DNA of 64,000 nt from Gammaproteobacteria bacterium UBA2679 (GTDB lineage: Bacteria > Pseudomonadota > Gammaproteobacteria > Pseudomonadales > Oleiphilaceae). The position numbers were made by a program, and so were the translations under genes. Where the stretch lies: the NCBI GenBank assembly GCA_002354735.1, contig DEMD01000016.1, forward strand, positions 62,001 to 126,000. The letters run 5' to 3'. This document shows positions 22,620 through 31,828 of this stretch, one piece after another (positions within the stretch are counted from its first letter, which is position 1; every line of letters begins with the position of its first letter). The notes under the pieces were generated by a model. It had not been told where the DNA came from. It saw only the letters and a list, made by a program, of their open reading frames with translations, and did not search any database.

Positions 22620-23381
22620 ATGTCTTCACGTTCATTTAACAACGCGCCGTCCGGTGATTCCCCTAGTGTAGTCATCTTTTCCGGCGGCATGGATTCGTAC
22701 ACGCTTCTGCACAGCCTCCTGCAGCAGGTCGGCCCGTCTGCCCGAGTTCAGGCAGAGGCCGTGCCGCAGCGGGATCTGGTACACGCCCTGTCCTTTGACT
22801 ATGGTCAAAGACATAAAAAAGAGCTGATATATGCGGCGGATGTCTGTAAATCGCTCGGCATCCCGCACAGGATCATTGATATCACTGCAGTGAACAGCCT
22901 GCTTGCGGGCTCGTCACTCACCGATGCGATAGATGTACCAGAAGGTCATTACGAATCCGAGTCAATGAAGTCGACCGTGGTACCGAATCGCAACATGATT
23001 CTGCTGTCACTGGCAATCGGCTATGCTGTTTCCATCAAGGCCGAAGCCGTGTATTTCGGGGCTCATGGAGGCGATCATGCCATCTATCCCGATTGCAGGC
23101 CAGAGTTTCTGGAGCGCATGAACGCCGTGAGTGTGATCGCCAACTATGAGCCAGTGCGGGTCGAAGCACCTTTCGTGGGGATCGACAAGATCGACATTCT
23201 AGGCCAGGGGCTGGCCATGGGCCTTGACTACAGCAAGACCTGGACCTGCTACAACGGCCGTGAAAAAGCCTGTGGCAAGTGTGGTTCATGCGTTGAACGT
23301 CTCGAAGCCTTTGCCGAAAATGGCGTGGTCGATCCTTTGCCATATGAGCCAAATGTCGATCGCCCGGATCTGAAGGTTTGA
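22620..23381 (+). CDS. queC: 7-cyano-7-deazaguanine synthase
   Basis: Converts 7-carboxy-7-deazaguanine to preQ0 with ATP and ammonia in queuosine (or deazaguanine-DNA) synthesis. 253 residues. The PP-loop motif is [13 protein letters not shown], with Met where most family members have another residue (SGGxDS), then '[14 protein letters not shown]', '[17 protein letters not shown]' and the C-terminal zinc site with cysteines in '[15 protein letters not shown]'. An N-terminal tail of about 15 polar residues precedes the core. queE begins 26 bases after its stop, so the two form an operon with the transporter gene. Confidence 0.95.
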   Translation: MSSRSFNNAPSGDSPSVVIFSGGMDSYTLLHSLLQQVGPSARVQAEAVPQRDLVHALSFDYGQRHKKELIYAADVCKSLGIPHRIIDITAVNSLLAGSSLTDAIDVPEGHYESESMKSTVVPNRNMILLSLAIGYAVSIKAEAVYFGAHGGDHAIYPDCRPEFLERMNAVSVIANYEPVRVEAPFVGIDKIDILGQGLAMGLDYSKTWTCYNGREKACGKCGSCVERLEAFAENGVVDPLPYEPNVDRPDLKV

Positions 23382-23407
23382 TCCTACTATGAAGGTAAGT
23401 AGCTAAA

Positions 23408-24151
23408 TTGACCGGCTATCGGATAAAGGAGGCGTTTTACACGCTTCAGGGGGAGGGGGCTAACCAGGGTCGCCCAGCCGTGTTCTGTCGCTTCAGCAAG
23501 TGCAATCTATGGAATGGACGGGAATCGGACCGTGCTTCAGCCATCTGCAATTTCTGTGACACAGACTTCGTCGGCGTTGATGGTCAGAATGGCGGCACCT
23601 TCGCGGATGCCAATGCACTCGCCGATCATCTCATTTCACTCTGGCCCGCAGCATTTCGCCCGGCGTTTGTAGTCTGCACGGGCGGTGAGCCCCTCCTGCA
23701 ACTCGATGATGATCTGATCGCGGCCCTGCATGATCGTGGTTTCGAGATCGCGGTCGAAACCAACGGCACATTGCCTGCACCAGCTGGCATCGACTGGATC
23801 TGTGTGAGTCCGAAGGGCCGTTCCACTGTCGTGATCGACAGCTGCAATGAGCTCAAGTTTGTTTATCCGCAGGATGATCTTGATCCGAAAGACTGCGCCC
23901 ATATCAAGGCTGACCACTACTATCTATCGCCCCGTGATGATCGCTACCTCACGCAGTCAGGTACGCCGGAGCAGGTAGCCGCGTTGCGGGACGCCAATCT
24001 GATTGCGGTTGGCTCTGCCGATGTCACGTCTTCCGATGCGCTGCCTAGCCCGCGCATCACCAACCACACCGCCGATTGCGTTCAGTACTGCATGGCCAAC
24101 CCGCCGTGGAAACTGTCACTGCAGACGCACAAATATCTCGGCATCGACTGA
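23408..24151 (+). CDS. queE: 7-carboxy-7-deazaguanine synthase (radical SAM)
   Basis: Radical SAM enzyme that contracts the ring of CPH4 to give 7-carboxy-7-deazaguanine. 247 residues. The N-terminus has 'KEAFYTLQGEGANQGRPAVF' and a cluster motif with a long insertion, 'SKCNLWNGRESDRASAICNF' with the second and third cysteines in CNFC, the extended form seen in Burkholderia-type QueE. 'CTGGEPLLQLDDDL' follows. The start is TTG at 23408, with an AAGG site 13 bases before it. It overlaps the downstream transporter gene by one base (TGATG-type overlap). Confidence 0.93.
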   Translation: MTGYRIKEAFYTLQGEGANQGRPAVFCRFSKCNLWNGRESDRASAICNFCDTDFVGVDGQNGGTFADANALADHLISLWPAAFRPAFVVCTGGEPLLQLDDDLIAALHDRGFEIAVETNGTLPAPAGIDWICVSPKGRSTVVIDSCNELKFVYPQDDLDPKDCAHIKADHYYLSPRDDRYLTQSGTPEQVAALRDANLIAVGSADVTSSDALPSPRITNHTADCVQYCMANPPWKLSLQTHKYLGID

Positions 24152-25077
24152 TGAATGCTTCAGCTGGCCTGCTGCCGGTATTCCTCCTGATCCTGGTGGG
24201 CTACGGTCTGCGCCGCTACCAGTTCCCGGGTGACAGTTTCTGGGATCCAGCGGAGCGCTTCCTGTACTACTTCCTGTTCCCGCTCATGCTCATCGACAAA
24301 CTGATGCATGCCGACCCCCAGGGTGTGAGTCTGCTCAAGCTGGTGCCGCCAGTCGTGGTCGGATTGGCAATTGCCACATGCCTGCTCTGGCTGCTCAATC
24401 GCATCTTCAGATGGTCGGGACCGATGTTCACGTCGGTATACCAGGGTGGCATCCGCTTCAACTCCTACATCGGGCTCGCAGCCGTGCAAGTGCTCTACGG
24501 AGACGGCGCAGTCGCCATCGCTGCCCTTGCGATGGCTATCATGATTCCGCTGCTGAATATCTTGTGCATCCTCTGCTTTTCATTCTATGCCAACGCGAGT
24601 GCCGTAAACGCCAAGGCTGTGCTGAAGGCTATTGCCTCCAACCCACTGATAATCGGCAGCGTACTCGGGGTGGCTTTCAACGGTCTGAACGTGAGCCTGA
24701 CGCAGCCGATCGAAGCGGCCATCGCGCTCATCGGCGAAATGGCCTTGCCATTCGGTTTGCTTTGCGTGGGGGCGGCCCTGAAGCTGACTGGCCTGCGAGC
24801 GGATAGCAGTCCTATCCTGATCAGCAGTGCCTTCAAGCTGCTGGTGTTTCCGCTGGTGTTTGTGGCGAGTGCCGCCATTTTCATTGACGATCAGCAGACC
24901 CTGCTGGTGTTCCTCATCCTTGGCGCGCTACCCACTGCGACTTCGTCCTATATCCTCTCGCGTCAGCTTGGCGGCGCCTCGGGCACCATGGCACAGATCA
25001 TCAGCATCCAGACACTCCTGGGCATGGCGACGATTCCCCTGGCTCAGTGGCTTTTCGATTTCATGAGCGTAGCTTGA
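24151..25077 (+). CDS. AEC-family permease
   Basis: 308-residue integral membrane protein of the auxin efflux carrier family, with about ten hydrophobic segments in two halves. The N-terminus is 'LLPVFLLILVGYGLRRYQFP', and the typical C-terminal 'LVFLILGALPTATSSYILS' appears near the end. Family members are secondary transporters for small organic acids or related anions. The ATG at 24151 shares its first base with the queE stop, so it is read with queC-queE, but a link to deazaguanine transport is not established. The substrate is unknown. Confidence 0.85.
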   Translation: MNASAGLLPVFLLILVGYGLRRYQFPGDSFWDPAERFLYYFLFPLMLIDKLMHADPQGVSLLKLVPPVVVGLAIATCLLWLLNRIFRWSGPMFTSVYQGGIRFNSYIGLAAVQVLYGDGAVAIAALAMAIMIPLLNILCILCFSFYANASAVNAKAVLKAIASNPLIIGSVLGVAFNGLNVSLTQPIEAAIALIGEMALPFGLLCVGAALKLTGLRADSSPILISSAFKLLVFPLVFVASAAIFIDDQQTLLVFLILGALPTATSSYILSRQLGGASGTMAQIISIQTLLGMATIPLAQWLFDFMSVA

Positions 25078-25128
25078 TATCACGTTGGAGCAGTCATCAG
25101 ATTTGAGTGGCGGAGACTTACCCGCTCA

Positions 25129-27057
25129 TCAGGCCACTTTCACAAGATTACGGCCGTCGCCCTTGGCGGCATAAAGCGCTTTGTCTGCACACTCGATAAG
25201 TGAGTGGAGGTCATCGTCGGCCTGCGGCACGAGGCTGCAGCAACCTATGCTCGCAGTAAGCTTCAGGGAGTGCTCGTTGAAGCGGATGTCGAGACTTTCA
25301 ATGCTCCGACGGATGCGGTTCGCGGTATGAACGGCGCCGGGCGCGTCCGTTTCGGGAAGGATAACCACGAACTCTTCGCCGCCAAAGCGGGCACAGAAGT
25401 CTGGCGGTCGGCGGATACTGTCCTTGATGCAGTCGGCAACCTGACGCAAGCATTCATCGCCTGCGAGGTGACCGGCGCTATCATTGAGTTTCTTGAAGTG
25501 ATCGATGTCGATCAGCAACAGGGACAGCAGTGTTCCGTTGCGTTGCGAGCGCCGCCATTCCAGATCGAAGCGCTCATCGAAGGCGCGCCGGTTGTGCACA
25601 CCAGTCAGGCCATCGAGCGAGCTCAGGTTACGCAATAGCATATTGGCTTCCGAAAGCTGCTGCATGGCCGATTGCAGCTCGGCGGTACGCTCAACCACGC
25701 GATGCTCCAGACGCTCGGCAGCTGCGCTCTGAGTGCGGGCGATCTCCTGCTGGGCTTCACGGGCCACTCGTTCACTGATGAGCGCCTGTTCCTGAGCTTC
25801 GAGCCGTTTGCTGCGCTCTTCAGAGAATCGCTGAGCCAGCGCGATGGACAGCAGCAGGACTTCCATGGCGGAGCCGATCTGCTGCGCATTCTCGGTGTAG
25901 CCGCTGCTCGGGATATAGCCAAACTTGCTCAGGACCAAAACGACCGTCGCAGCCATGAATACAGACCATGCAATCGTGAAATAGCGCGCAGACAGGCTGC
26001 CAGTACGCCATTTCGATATACCTGCGGCCATAACCAGTATCGGTGTGATAGCGCCCAAACCAGCGGCAAGGCGGATGGCGTACTGGTAAGGCAGCAGAAC
26101 CGTGAGTGCCACGATTGCGATGCTTACCACGCCCAACCACTTCAGGCCGTCGGCGCCCAGGCCCCGTGTGCCGGTATAGCCAAGGAAGCTTCTGGCGAAA
26201 AGTACTGTAAAGGCAGACGAGCTAGCGGCCATCACAGCCACAGACTGATCCTGCCACCAGACCAAACCGGGCCATAGGTATTGAAATCCAAAGCCGTGAA
26301 GGCTGGCCTGGAACAGCATGATTGACGCCGTGACACCCAGATACCAGAAATAACTGCGATCGCGCAGTACCAGGAAGATGAAGAGGTTGTACAGCAGCAT
26401 GCCGATCATGAGGCCGAAATACATCGACTGAAGTGCCAGAACGGTGCCTTCGGCCTCTATGAAGGCGTTTTTCTGCCAGAGATGCAGCGGCAGCTCCATC
26501 GCGCCATCTGTCTGTACCTGCAAGTAGAGCGTGAGTTCGCCGGCGCTATCGAGTGCAAGCGGAAACAGGAAGTTGCGATGATCCAGGGGCCGCTGATCGA
26601 ATTCGACACGGTCTCCGGTGATGCCCGAACGCATGACTTTGCCGTTCTGGATAACGAAAAGCTCAACCTGATCGATTAGCGGATACGACAGTTCCAGCAG
26701 CCAGCCTTCAAGGCTGGGCTGCTCCACGAGCAGATCCAGCTTGAACCAGTGGACGGCACGATTGAATCCAAGTGCGACTCGGTCATCGATGGATTGTCGC
26801 CAGACGGAAGGCGGCAGCGCCTGCACATCTTCGAGCGACAGATGGCCCGCATCGTCGACGTAAACATCAACGAGTGGTTGCAAATCGATAACGGGCTGAG
26901 TGGTATCGACGGGTGTACGAGCCCCGACATGTGAGGCAACAAGCAGCAGACCGCAGACAACGAGCCAGAAGCTCCTACAAATCCTTGGTATAACCAGGCC
27001 CCCTATGGCGGCGTTACTATCTACGATTAAGTGTAGCTGGCTATAGAGCAAGTTCAA
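25129..27057 (-). CDS. 7TM DISM-type diguanylate cyclase
   Basis: 642 residues. After a signal-anchor, a 7TMR-DISM extracellular domain (residues about 50-195), seven membrane spans (about 205-400), a coiled coil (about 405-480) and a GGDEF domain. The active site is ARFGGEEFVVILPE, and the inhibitory site RPPD lies five residues before it, so activity should be feedback-regulated by c-di-GMP. It makes c-di-GMP from two GTP in response to an extracellular ligand, possibly a carbohydrate. The only starts in reach are TTG codons; 27057 is used, but this is uncertain. It faces the transporter gene at its 3' end. Confidence 0.9.
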   Translation of the reverse strand: MNLLYSQLHLIVDSNAAIGGLVIPRICRSFWLVVCGLLLVASHVGARTPVDTTQPVIDLQPLVDVYVDDAGHLSLEDVQALPPSVWRQSIDDRVALGFNRAVHWFKLDLLVEQPSLEGWLLELSYPLIDQVELFVIQNGKVMRSGITGDRVEFDQRPLDHRNFLFPLALDSAGELTLYLQVQTDGAMELPLHLWQKNAFIEAEGTVLALQSMYFGLMIGMLLYNLFIFLVLRDRSYFWYLGVTASIMLFQASLHGFGFQYLWPGLVWWQDQSVAVMAASSSAFTVLFARSFLGYTGTRGLGADGLKWLGVVSIAIVALTVLLPYQYAIRLAAGLGAITPILVMAAGISKWRTGSLSARYFTIAWSVFMAATVVLVLSKFGYIPSSGYTENAQQIGSAMEVLLLSIALAQRFSEERSKRLEAQEQALISERVAREAQQEIARTQSAAAERLEHRVVERTAELQSAMQQLSEANMLLRNLSSLDGLTGVHNRRAFDERFDLEWRRSQRNGTLLSLLLIDIDHFKKLNDSAGHLAGDECLRQVADCIKDSIRRPPDFCARFGGEEFVVILPETDAPGAVHTANRIRRSIESLDIRFNEHSLKLTASIGCCSLVPQADDDLHSLIECADKALYAAKGDGRNLVKVA

Positions 27058-27168
27058 TGTTAGCCATCTATCCGCTACATCTTTAGGCGGTTTTCAGAGG
27101 GCGTGAAAAATGTGCGCGGATACGCACCCTTACATACCTTCGCAAAACCCTCATATACAAATTAAGGA

Positions 27169-27198
27169 TTGTCAATATAAAATTCCGCGGCTTTAAAT
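27169..27198 (+). promoter_or_regulatory. Candidate promoter of the haloperoxidase-like gene
   Basis: TTGTCA at 27169-27174 is followed 18 bases later by TTAAAT at 27193-27198, 33 bases before the ATG at 27231. The -10 match is only four of six, but the surrounding DNA is AT-rich and the position suits the downstream gene. Confidence 0.3.
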
Positions 27199-27230
27199 CC
27201 TGTTCGAGCGGTCCTCCCTGGAGTTGTTGT

Positions 27231-28898
27231 ATGTCATTCCCTTTGAAAAAACATGGTCTTGCGTTGGCCATTGGTCTGGCAATATTGCCGATGCTCTCTG
27301 CCTGCTCCGATAATGACAAGAAGGAGACAACCCTTCGTGCAGAGCGCTCCGTCTTCAACGAGGGCCTGAGCGTCGTTGCCCAGTGGAACGAACTCGGTCT
27401 GGCCGGCATCCGTGAAAGTGGTGCACGTCCCACGGTGACTACTCGGCAGCTCTTTATCCTGTCGTCTGCCATGTATGATGCATGGTCAGCTTTCGACTCG
27501 GTCGCTATACCCTATGCGGCAGACCCTCTCTTGAAGGCCGATCCAGCCGCTACAGAAGCAGACCAGGCACGCGCAGTGAGTCAGGCGGCGTATCAGGTGC
27601 TGATCAAGGAATTCCCGGCTTATGAGGCCTCTACCGGTCACTTTAGCGAAAACATGCGACGCCTTGGCTATCCAATCGTTACGGCTGGTGCGACCGATAC
27701 TCCAGAGGGTATTGGCTTTCTGGCGGCTGAAGCAGCGATGGCCAAGCGCGCCAATGATGGCTCCAATGCCGCTGCGGACTATGCAGATACCCCTGTGGCT
27801 GGCTACGCTACCCCAACCTACGTGGCTCGCAACAGTGCCGATCCGGATGCCGTCAACGGTTTCAACGGTGCGGATTACGACGTGAACGTGTGGCAGGCCC
27901 TTCGCGTTCCCACCGGTGTTGTGAAGGACGCCAATGGATATCCGATCGTCGACGCGTCGAACCCGGACAGCTTCAAGGAACAAAAATTCCTGACACCACA
28001 TTGGGGTGCTGTAACACCCTTCGCAATGAGCAGCGGTGACGAAGTCAGGCCCGTAGCGCCACCAATACTCGGTGACTTCACGGACTATACCGATGCCCTT
28101 GGCAACACAACCACCAATGATGCAGCCTTTAGAACCCAGTTCGAAGAAGTGCTCACCATCAACGGCACACTCACAGACAAAGAACGTGCTGCTGCCGAGT
28201 TCTGGGCTGATGGTCCGCGTACAGAGGCGCCTCCGGGGCACTGGAACCAGCTCGCCCACGGCGTTTCCGGCCGTGACGACCACACCGTTGAGCAGGATGT
28301 GAAAATGTTCTTTGCTCTGAACGGAGCGTTACTGGATTCAGGCATTGCAGCGTGGGATGCCAAGCGGGTGTACGATTCAGCGCGGCCGGCGACTGCCATT
28401 CCGCACTTGTACCGAAACCAGACCGTCACTGCCTACGTGATCGGTAAAGGCTTTCAGGACATTCCTGCCGAGGACTGGAGACCCTATCAAAGCCCGACGT
28501 TCGTAACGCCACCATTCCCAGAGTATGTCTCTGGCCACAGTACCTTTAGTAGTGCGGCAGCCGAAGTGCTGACGAGCTTCACCGGGTCACCGACCTTCTA
28601 TGATGGCACCACGATGACCGTGCAGGATATCAACGGCGACGACAAACCTGACCTGCTGGGGCAGTTTGTTGTGAAGCCGAATTCGCTCGTTTACGACTCC
28701 GGTCCGTCACAGGAGTTAGTGTTGCGCTGGCCTACGTTCAAGGATGCTGCCATTGAAGCTTCGCGCTCACGAATCTATGGCGGCATTCATATTCAGGATG
28801 GCGACCTCCGAGCTCGTGAGATGGGTGAGCAGATTGGCACCAAGGCCTATGAACTTGCCGAGCGTTTCTGGACAGGCGACGCCAGCGTTCGCCCATAG
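27231..28898 (+). CDS. Vanadium-dependent haloperoxidase/PAP2-like lipoprotein
   Basis: 555 residues. A lipoprotein signal ends in the lipobox LSAC (Cys at about residue 25). The vanadate-binding triad of the PAP2/haloperoxidase fold is complete: KRVYDSARP (KxxxxxxRP), 'EYVSGHSTFSSAA' (PSGH-like; here VSGH) and 'SRIYGGIHIQDGD' (SRxxxGxHxxxD). Active vanadium haloperoxidases oxidise halides with H2O2, whereas some family members act as phosphatases. Anchoring in the envelope would place it where H2O2 and halide occur. It precedes another lipoprotein gene by 23 bases. Halide specificity is not readable. Confidence 0.85.
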   Translation: MSFPLKKHGLALAIGLAILPMLSACSDNDKKETTLRAERSVFNEGLSVVAQWNELGLAGIRESGARPTVTTRQLFILSSAMYDAWSAFDSVAIPYAADPLLKADPAATEADQARAVSQAAYQVLIKEFPAYEASTGHFSENMRRLGYPIVTAGATDTPEGIGFLAAEAAMAKRANDGSNAAADYADTPVAGYATPTYVARNSADPDAVNGFNGADYDVNVWQALRVPTGVVKDANGYPIVDASNPDSFKEQKFLTPHWGAVTPFAMSSGDEVRPVAPPILGDFTDYTDALGNTTTNDAAFRTQFEEVLTINGTLTDKERAAAEFWADGPRTEAPPGHWNQLAHGVSGRDDHTVEQDVKMFFALNGALLDSGIAAWDAKRVYDSARPATAIPHLYRNQTVTAYVIGKGFQDIPAEDWRPYQSPTFVTPPFPEYVSGHSTFSSAAAEVLTSFTGSPTFYDGTTMTVQDINGDDKPDLLGQFVVKPNSLVYDSGPSQELVLRWPTFKDAAIEASRSRIYGGIHIQDGDLRAREMGEQIGTKAYELAERFWTGDASVRP

Positions 28899-28921
28899 GC
28901 TTCAACTGAAAGGATAATGCA

Positions 28922-30001
28922 ATGAAAAATACACGTCTGAACGCTTTGGCAGTCATTGGCTGCTGCACTGTACTCACGGCCTGCGCCGGAAAGACCGTGG
29001 ACACCACGCCCGCTTATCCTACTGCGGTGGTGGAAGCAAAGTTCTCAGTCAATGGGCGCTTCGTGCCGGATTTCAGTGGCGTTCAGACTGTGTATACCAG
29101 AAGTGACATGCGTAGCCTGAAGCAGAAGACCGAGTTCGACAGCTTCGTCATGCGCTGGCTCAATTCTGATGTTCAGGACATTTTCAGGCTGGACAAGAAT
29201 CTTGTATGGCAGGTCGATTTCGACAATGAAACCTATCAGGAGTGCAGTCTGACCGGCTGTATTTCCGGGCTGGATGCCTGGAATGAAAAAATGCAGTCCA
29301 GCGAAGAGGACGACACCGAAGATTATGAAAGTTACGATGAGCTTGACTGTAAGGTCGAGCTCGTCCGCAATGATACTGAGGTCAAGGCGACCGGCAAGAC
29401 CCGCGTGATCTCCGGTATGGAGGCCAAGGAATATACGCTCGACTGGATTACCGAATTCCAGGACACCGCCAGGCGTAAGGACAAGAGCACGGTGAGCTTT
29501 GTTTTCTGGACCACCGATCCTGACGAGTCGAAGGAGTCAGTGTGGCGAACGCATCGCGAATTTACCGAGGGCTACCTCAAGGCGACTGAGGCGAACGATC
29601 CCATGATCCGTTTGCTGGGCAAGGAAGGCGTTCGTGCGCTGAGTGCCTTTACAGGCGACATCAAGAGGACCGATGCTGAGGAGTTCAATGACTTTACCAG
29701 ATCGCTGGCGAAAATAGAGGGATACCCGCTGTCTATCAAGGTGGAATGGTACTCCGAAACTAACGCCTGCCAGGAGGCGCGGGCGCCGAAGTCTACAACC
29801 GTGAGCGGTGGTTCGATTGAAGACCAGGCTATGGATGTGGTTGGTGGCTTCTTCAGCAAGCAGGCCGAGAAACTGGTCACTGGCGACAAGACCGATCCTA
29901 ACGTGCGATATATCTACGAAGTGACTTCGGCCGCCGAAAAACCGATTCGTGATAGTCAGTTCGCCGTACCCGCCGACTTTACTTTGCAGAACCGTCAGTA
30001 G
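28922..30001 (+). CDS. Lipoprotein of unknown function
   Basis: 359 residues with a lipoprotein signal (VIGCCTVLTAC, lipobox LTAC). The mature part is mostly beta-rich and polar, with an acidic stretch in the first half ('QSSEEDDTEDYESYDELD') and cysteine pairs 'ECSLTGC' that could form a disulfide. I recognise no family. The AAAGGATA ribosome site is close to the ATG, and the haloperoxidase-like lipoprotein ends 23 bases upstream, so the two probably act together in the envelope. Function is unknown. Confidence 0.75.
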   Translation: MKNTRLNALAVIGCCTVLTACAGKTVDTTPAYPTAVVEAKFSVNGRFVPDFSGVQTVYTRSDMRSLKQKTEFDSFVMRWLNSDVQDIFRLDKNLVWQVDFDNETYQECSLTGCISGLDAWNEKMQSSEEDDTEDYESYDELDCKVELVRNDTEVKATGKTRVISGMEAKEYTLDWITEFQDTARRKDKSTVSFVFWTTDPDESKESVWRTHREFTEGYLKATEANDPMIRLLGKEGVRALSAFTGDIKRTDAEEFNDFTRSLAKIEGYPLSIKVEWYSETNACQEARAPKSTTVSGGSIEDQAMDVVGGFFSKQAEKLVTGDKTDPNVRYIYEVTSAAEKPIRDSQFAVPADFTLQNRQ

Positions 30002-30069
30002 ATTGCGTCTGACCTTCGGAGCAACTCGTAGTATGCTGTACGTATCTGCATACCAGGAGCATTCGAACG

Positions 30070-30354
30070 ATGAGCATTCAAAATATCAGGCTGCTGCTGA
30101 ATCAGCTTCAGGACGAGATCAGGACTACTGATCTCGACCCTGAAACCCGCAGAATGATCGAGGATCTGGAGGCTGAGGTGCAGTCTGTTCATGACATCGA
30201 TTCGGATGACGCCGATCGTGATATGGACGGCGCGGACACCACACAGATTGCCGAGCAAGCCACGCTATTGGAAACCCGCTTTGCGGCAGAGCATCCCACT
30301 GCCGAGCGCGTAATGCGCGAAATCATCAACACGCTGGCGCGTATCGGTATCTGA
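30070..30354 (+). CDS. DUF4404 family protein
   Basis: 94 residues, entirely helical, beginning 'MSIQNIRLLLNQLQDEI'. The pattern 'LNQLQDEIRTTD....RRMIEDLEAEVQ' and the acidic 'DIDSDDADRDMDG' followed by 'LETRFAAEHPTAERVMREII' match the DUF4404 family, which forms short coiled helices of unknown function in gammaproteobacteria. It has no cysteine and no signal peptide. The MarC-like gene begins 10 bases downstream, so the two share an operon. Confidence 0.8.
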   Translation: MSIQNIRLLLNQLQDEIRTTDLDPETRRMIEDLEAEVQSVHDIDSDDADRDMDGADTTQIAEQATLLETRFAAEHPTAERVMREIINTLARIGI

Positions 30355-30364
30355 TGCCGCCCAG

Positions 30365-30979
30365 GTGACTCCCGACAGCTTCCTCTCCTTATACCTCAAC
30401 GCACTCACAGCACTGTTCGTGATCATCGATCCGATCGGTGCTGCGTTGATCTTCCATTCGCTGCTACCTGCAGAGGAGCGCCAGCACCGACTGGTCATGG
30501 CCATCAAGTCGGTATTGATCAGCGGCACGCTGCTTATCGTGTTCGGTCTGTATGGCGAGGCGCTATTCCATCAGCTCGGTATTAACATCAATGCCCTGCG
30601 GATCTCCGGGGGCTTTTTGCTGTTTTTCACGGCCTTTAGAATGATTACCGGTGAGATTCGTTTTACCGTCCACACCAGTAAGGAAGATATCTCGGTGTAT
30701 CCGATGTCCATCCCGCTACTGGCCGGTCCCGGCTCGCTGACATTGGCCATACTGCTCTTTTCACGAGCGGCAAACACTGAAGGACAGCTGGCCATAACTG
30801 CGGCGATTGCCAGCACGCTGCTGCTGACCTTCGTGCTGATGCTGGCGGCGCGTTATCTCAAACGCGTGATTGGCAAGACGGGCGATGAAATTTTGCGCCG
30901 TTTTCTCGGTGTCATACTTGCTGCACTGGCCGTGCAGTTCGTCTATGACGGCGTGCACAACCTGTGGCTCATGGCTTGA
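30365..30979 (+). CDS. MarC family (UPF0056) membrane protein
   Basis: 204 residues with six hydrophobic spans. The opening 'LNALTALFVIIDPIGAALIF' and 'ALRISGGFLLFFTAFRMITG' are typical of the MarC/NAAT family. 'YPMSIPLLAGPGSLTLAILL' is the conserved central block. E. coli MarC was once linked to multidrug resistance, but this is not supported by later work, so the substrate remains open. It starts at GTG 30365; there is no useful in-frame ATG nearby. A hairpin follows its stop, where it meets a convergent gene. Confidence 0.85.
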   Translation: MTPDSFLSLYLNALTALFVIIDPIGAALIFHSLLPAEERQHRLVMAIKSVLISGTLLIVFGLYGEALFHQLGININALRISGGFLLFFTAFRMITGEIRFTVHTSKEDISVYPMSIPLLAGPGSLTLAILLFSRAANTEGQLAITAAIASTLLLTFVLMLAARYLKRVIGKTGDEILRRFLGVILAALAVQFVYDGVHNLWLMA

Positions 30980-30988
30980 TGCCGAGGC

Positions 30989-31010
30989 AGCGCCGGTTAT
31001 AACCGGTGCT
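30989..31010. terminator. Bidirectional hairpin between convergent genes
   Basis: AGCGCCGGTT (30989-30998), two bases and AACCGGTGCT (31001-31010) form a near-perfect ten-base stem with a G-T wobble. It lies between the stops of the MarC-like gene (30979) and the convergent gene (31035). Flanking DNA lacks a long T tract, so it may act as a mild terminator or as an RNA 3'-end stabiliser. Confidence 0.55.
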
Positions 31011-31034
31011 GTCTTGGCTGTTCCGGCAGCTTGC

Positions 31035-31610
31035 TTACTTGAGTTTGTCGAGTTTGATGGCGTTGGCATAGGCTTTCACTTCGTCAGCTTTCATACCATC
31101 GCCAGTGAGCGTAAACAGCGCCGTATTATTGGCCACGAAAACGATCTTTGTGCGCTCACCATCTTCTTCGAGCATGGCATTGTTGCCAGCGATCTTGATA
31201 AGCTTTCCACCCTGCATGGCGATCATCGAAGGATTGTTGAACATGCCCATCATCGACTGCAGCATGGGCGAGTCCATAACCAGCTCGATCGTCAGGTAAG
31301 AATCACCTTTCTGGTAGCTTCGGTTTGCCGAAATACCGCCACCGAACATCGCTGCCCCCGAGCTCTCACTCTGTGCATCCTCGGCTGTCCAGCCGCTCAA
31401 TGGCTCAGGGAAAACACCAGTAATCTGCTCGGCTTTCTTCTGGCGAATGAGGGTTGAGGCATAGTCGAGCTGACTGGCCGCCGTCGACATGTCGCCATCC
31501 TTGTACGCGCTCAGACCGGTATCAATGGCTTCGGTTATTTCGTCTGCGATCGCAGCCGCAGAGGCCAGCGCGAGTCCGGCAGCAATGAATAGTGCACGTT
31601 TGCAGATCAT
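31035..31610 (-). CDS. Periplasmic protein of unknown function
   Basis: 191 residues with a signal peptide (ALFIAAGLALASAAAIADE). The mature part starts with a helical 'ITEAIDTGLSAYKDGDMSTA' segment resembling a TPR-like helix pair, then a mixed fold with 'SYLTIELVMDSPMLQSMMGM' and a methionine-rich block (MLQSMMGMFNNPSMIAM). I recall similar conserved proteins in other gammaproteobacteria but cannot name a family. It stands alone: a hairpin separates it from MarC, and the next gene to the right points away. Function unknown. Confidence 0.75.
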   Translation of the reverse strand: MICKRALFIAAGLALASAAAIADEITEAIDTGLSAYKDGDMSTAASQLDYASTLIRQKKAEQITGVFPEPLSGWTAEDAQSESSGAAMFGGGISANRSYQKGDSYLTIELVMDSPMLQSMMGMFNNPSMIAMQGGKLIKIAGNNAMLEEDGERTKIVFVANNTALFTLTGDGMKADEVKAYANAIKLDKLK

Positions 31611-31828
31611 GGGAGCGTCTCCTGGTGACGGGAAAGTAACCTCAGTTTAATCTTAAGTTCAGCGCTTCTGCCATAGTGGTGTGCAGTTCGCTGGACCACA
31701 CAGCCCGGCCAGCCGTACCTGCAGATTCAGTCTTAGACGGCGCTGCCCCGCAGGTCAGCCTGTGCTATAACAGGTTGATGACGGGACACTCATAGGCGCA
31801 TGAATCATTTGACGGACGGAGCCACGAC

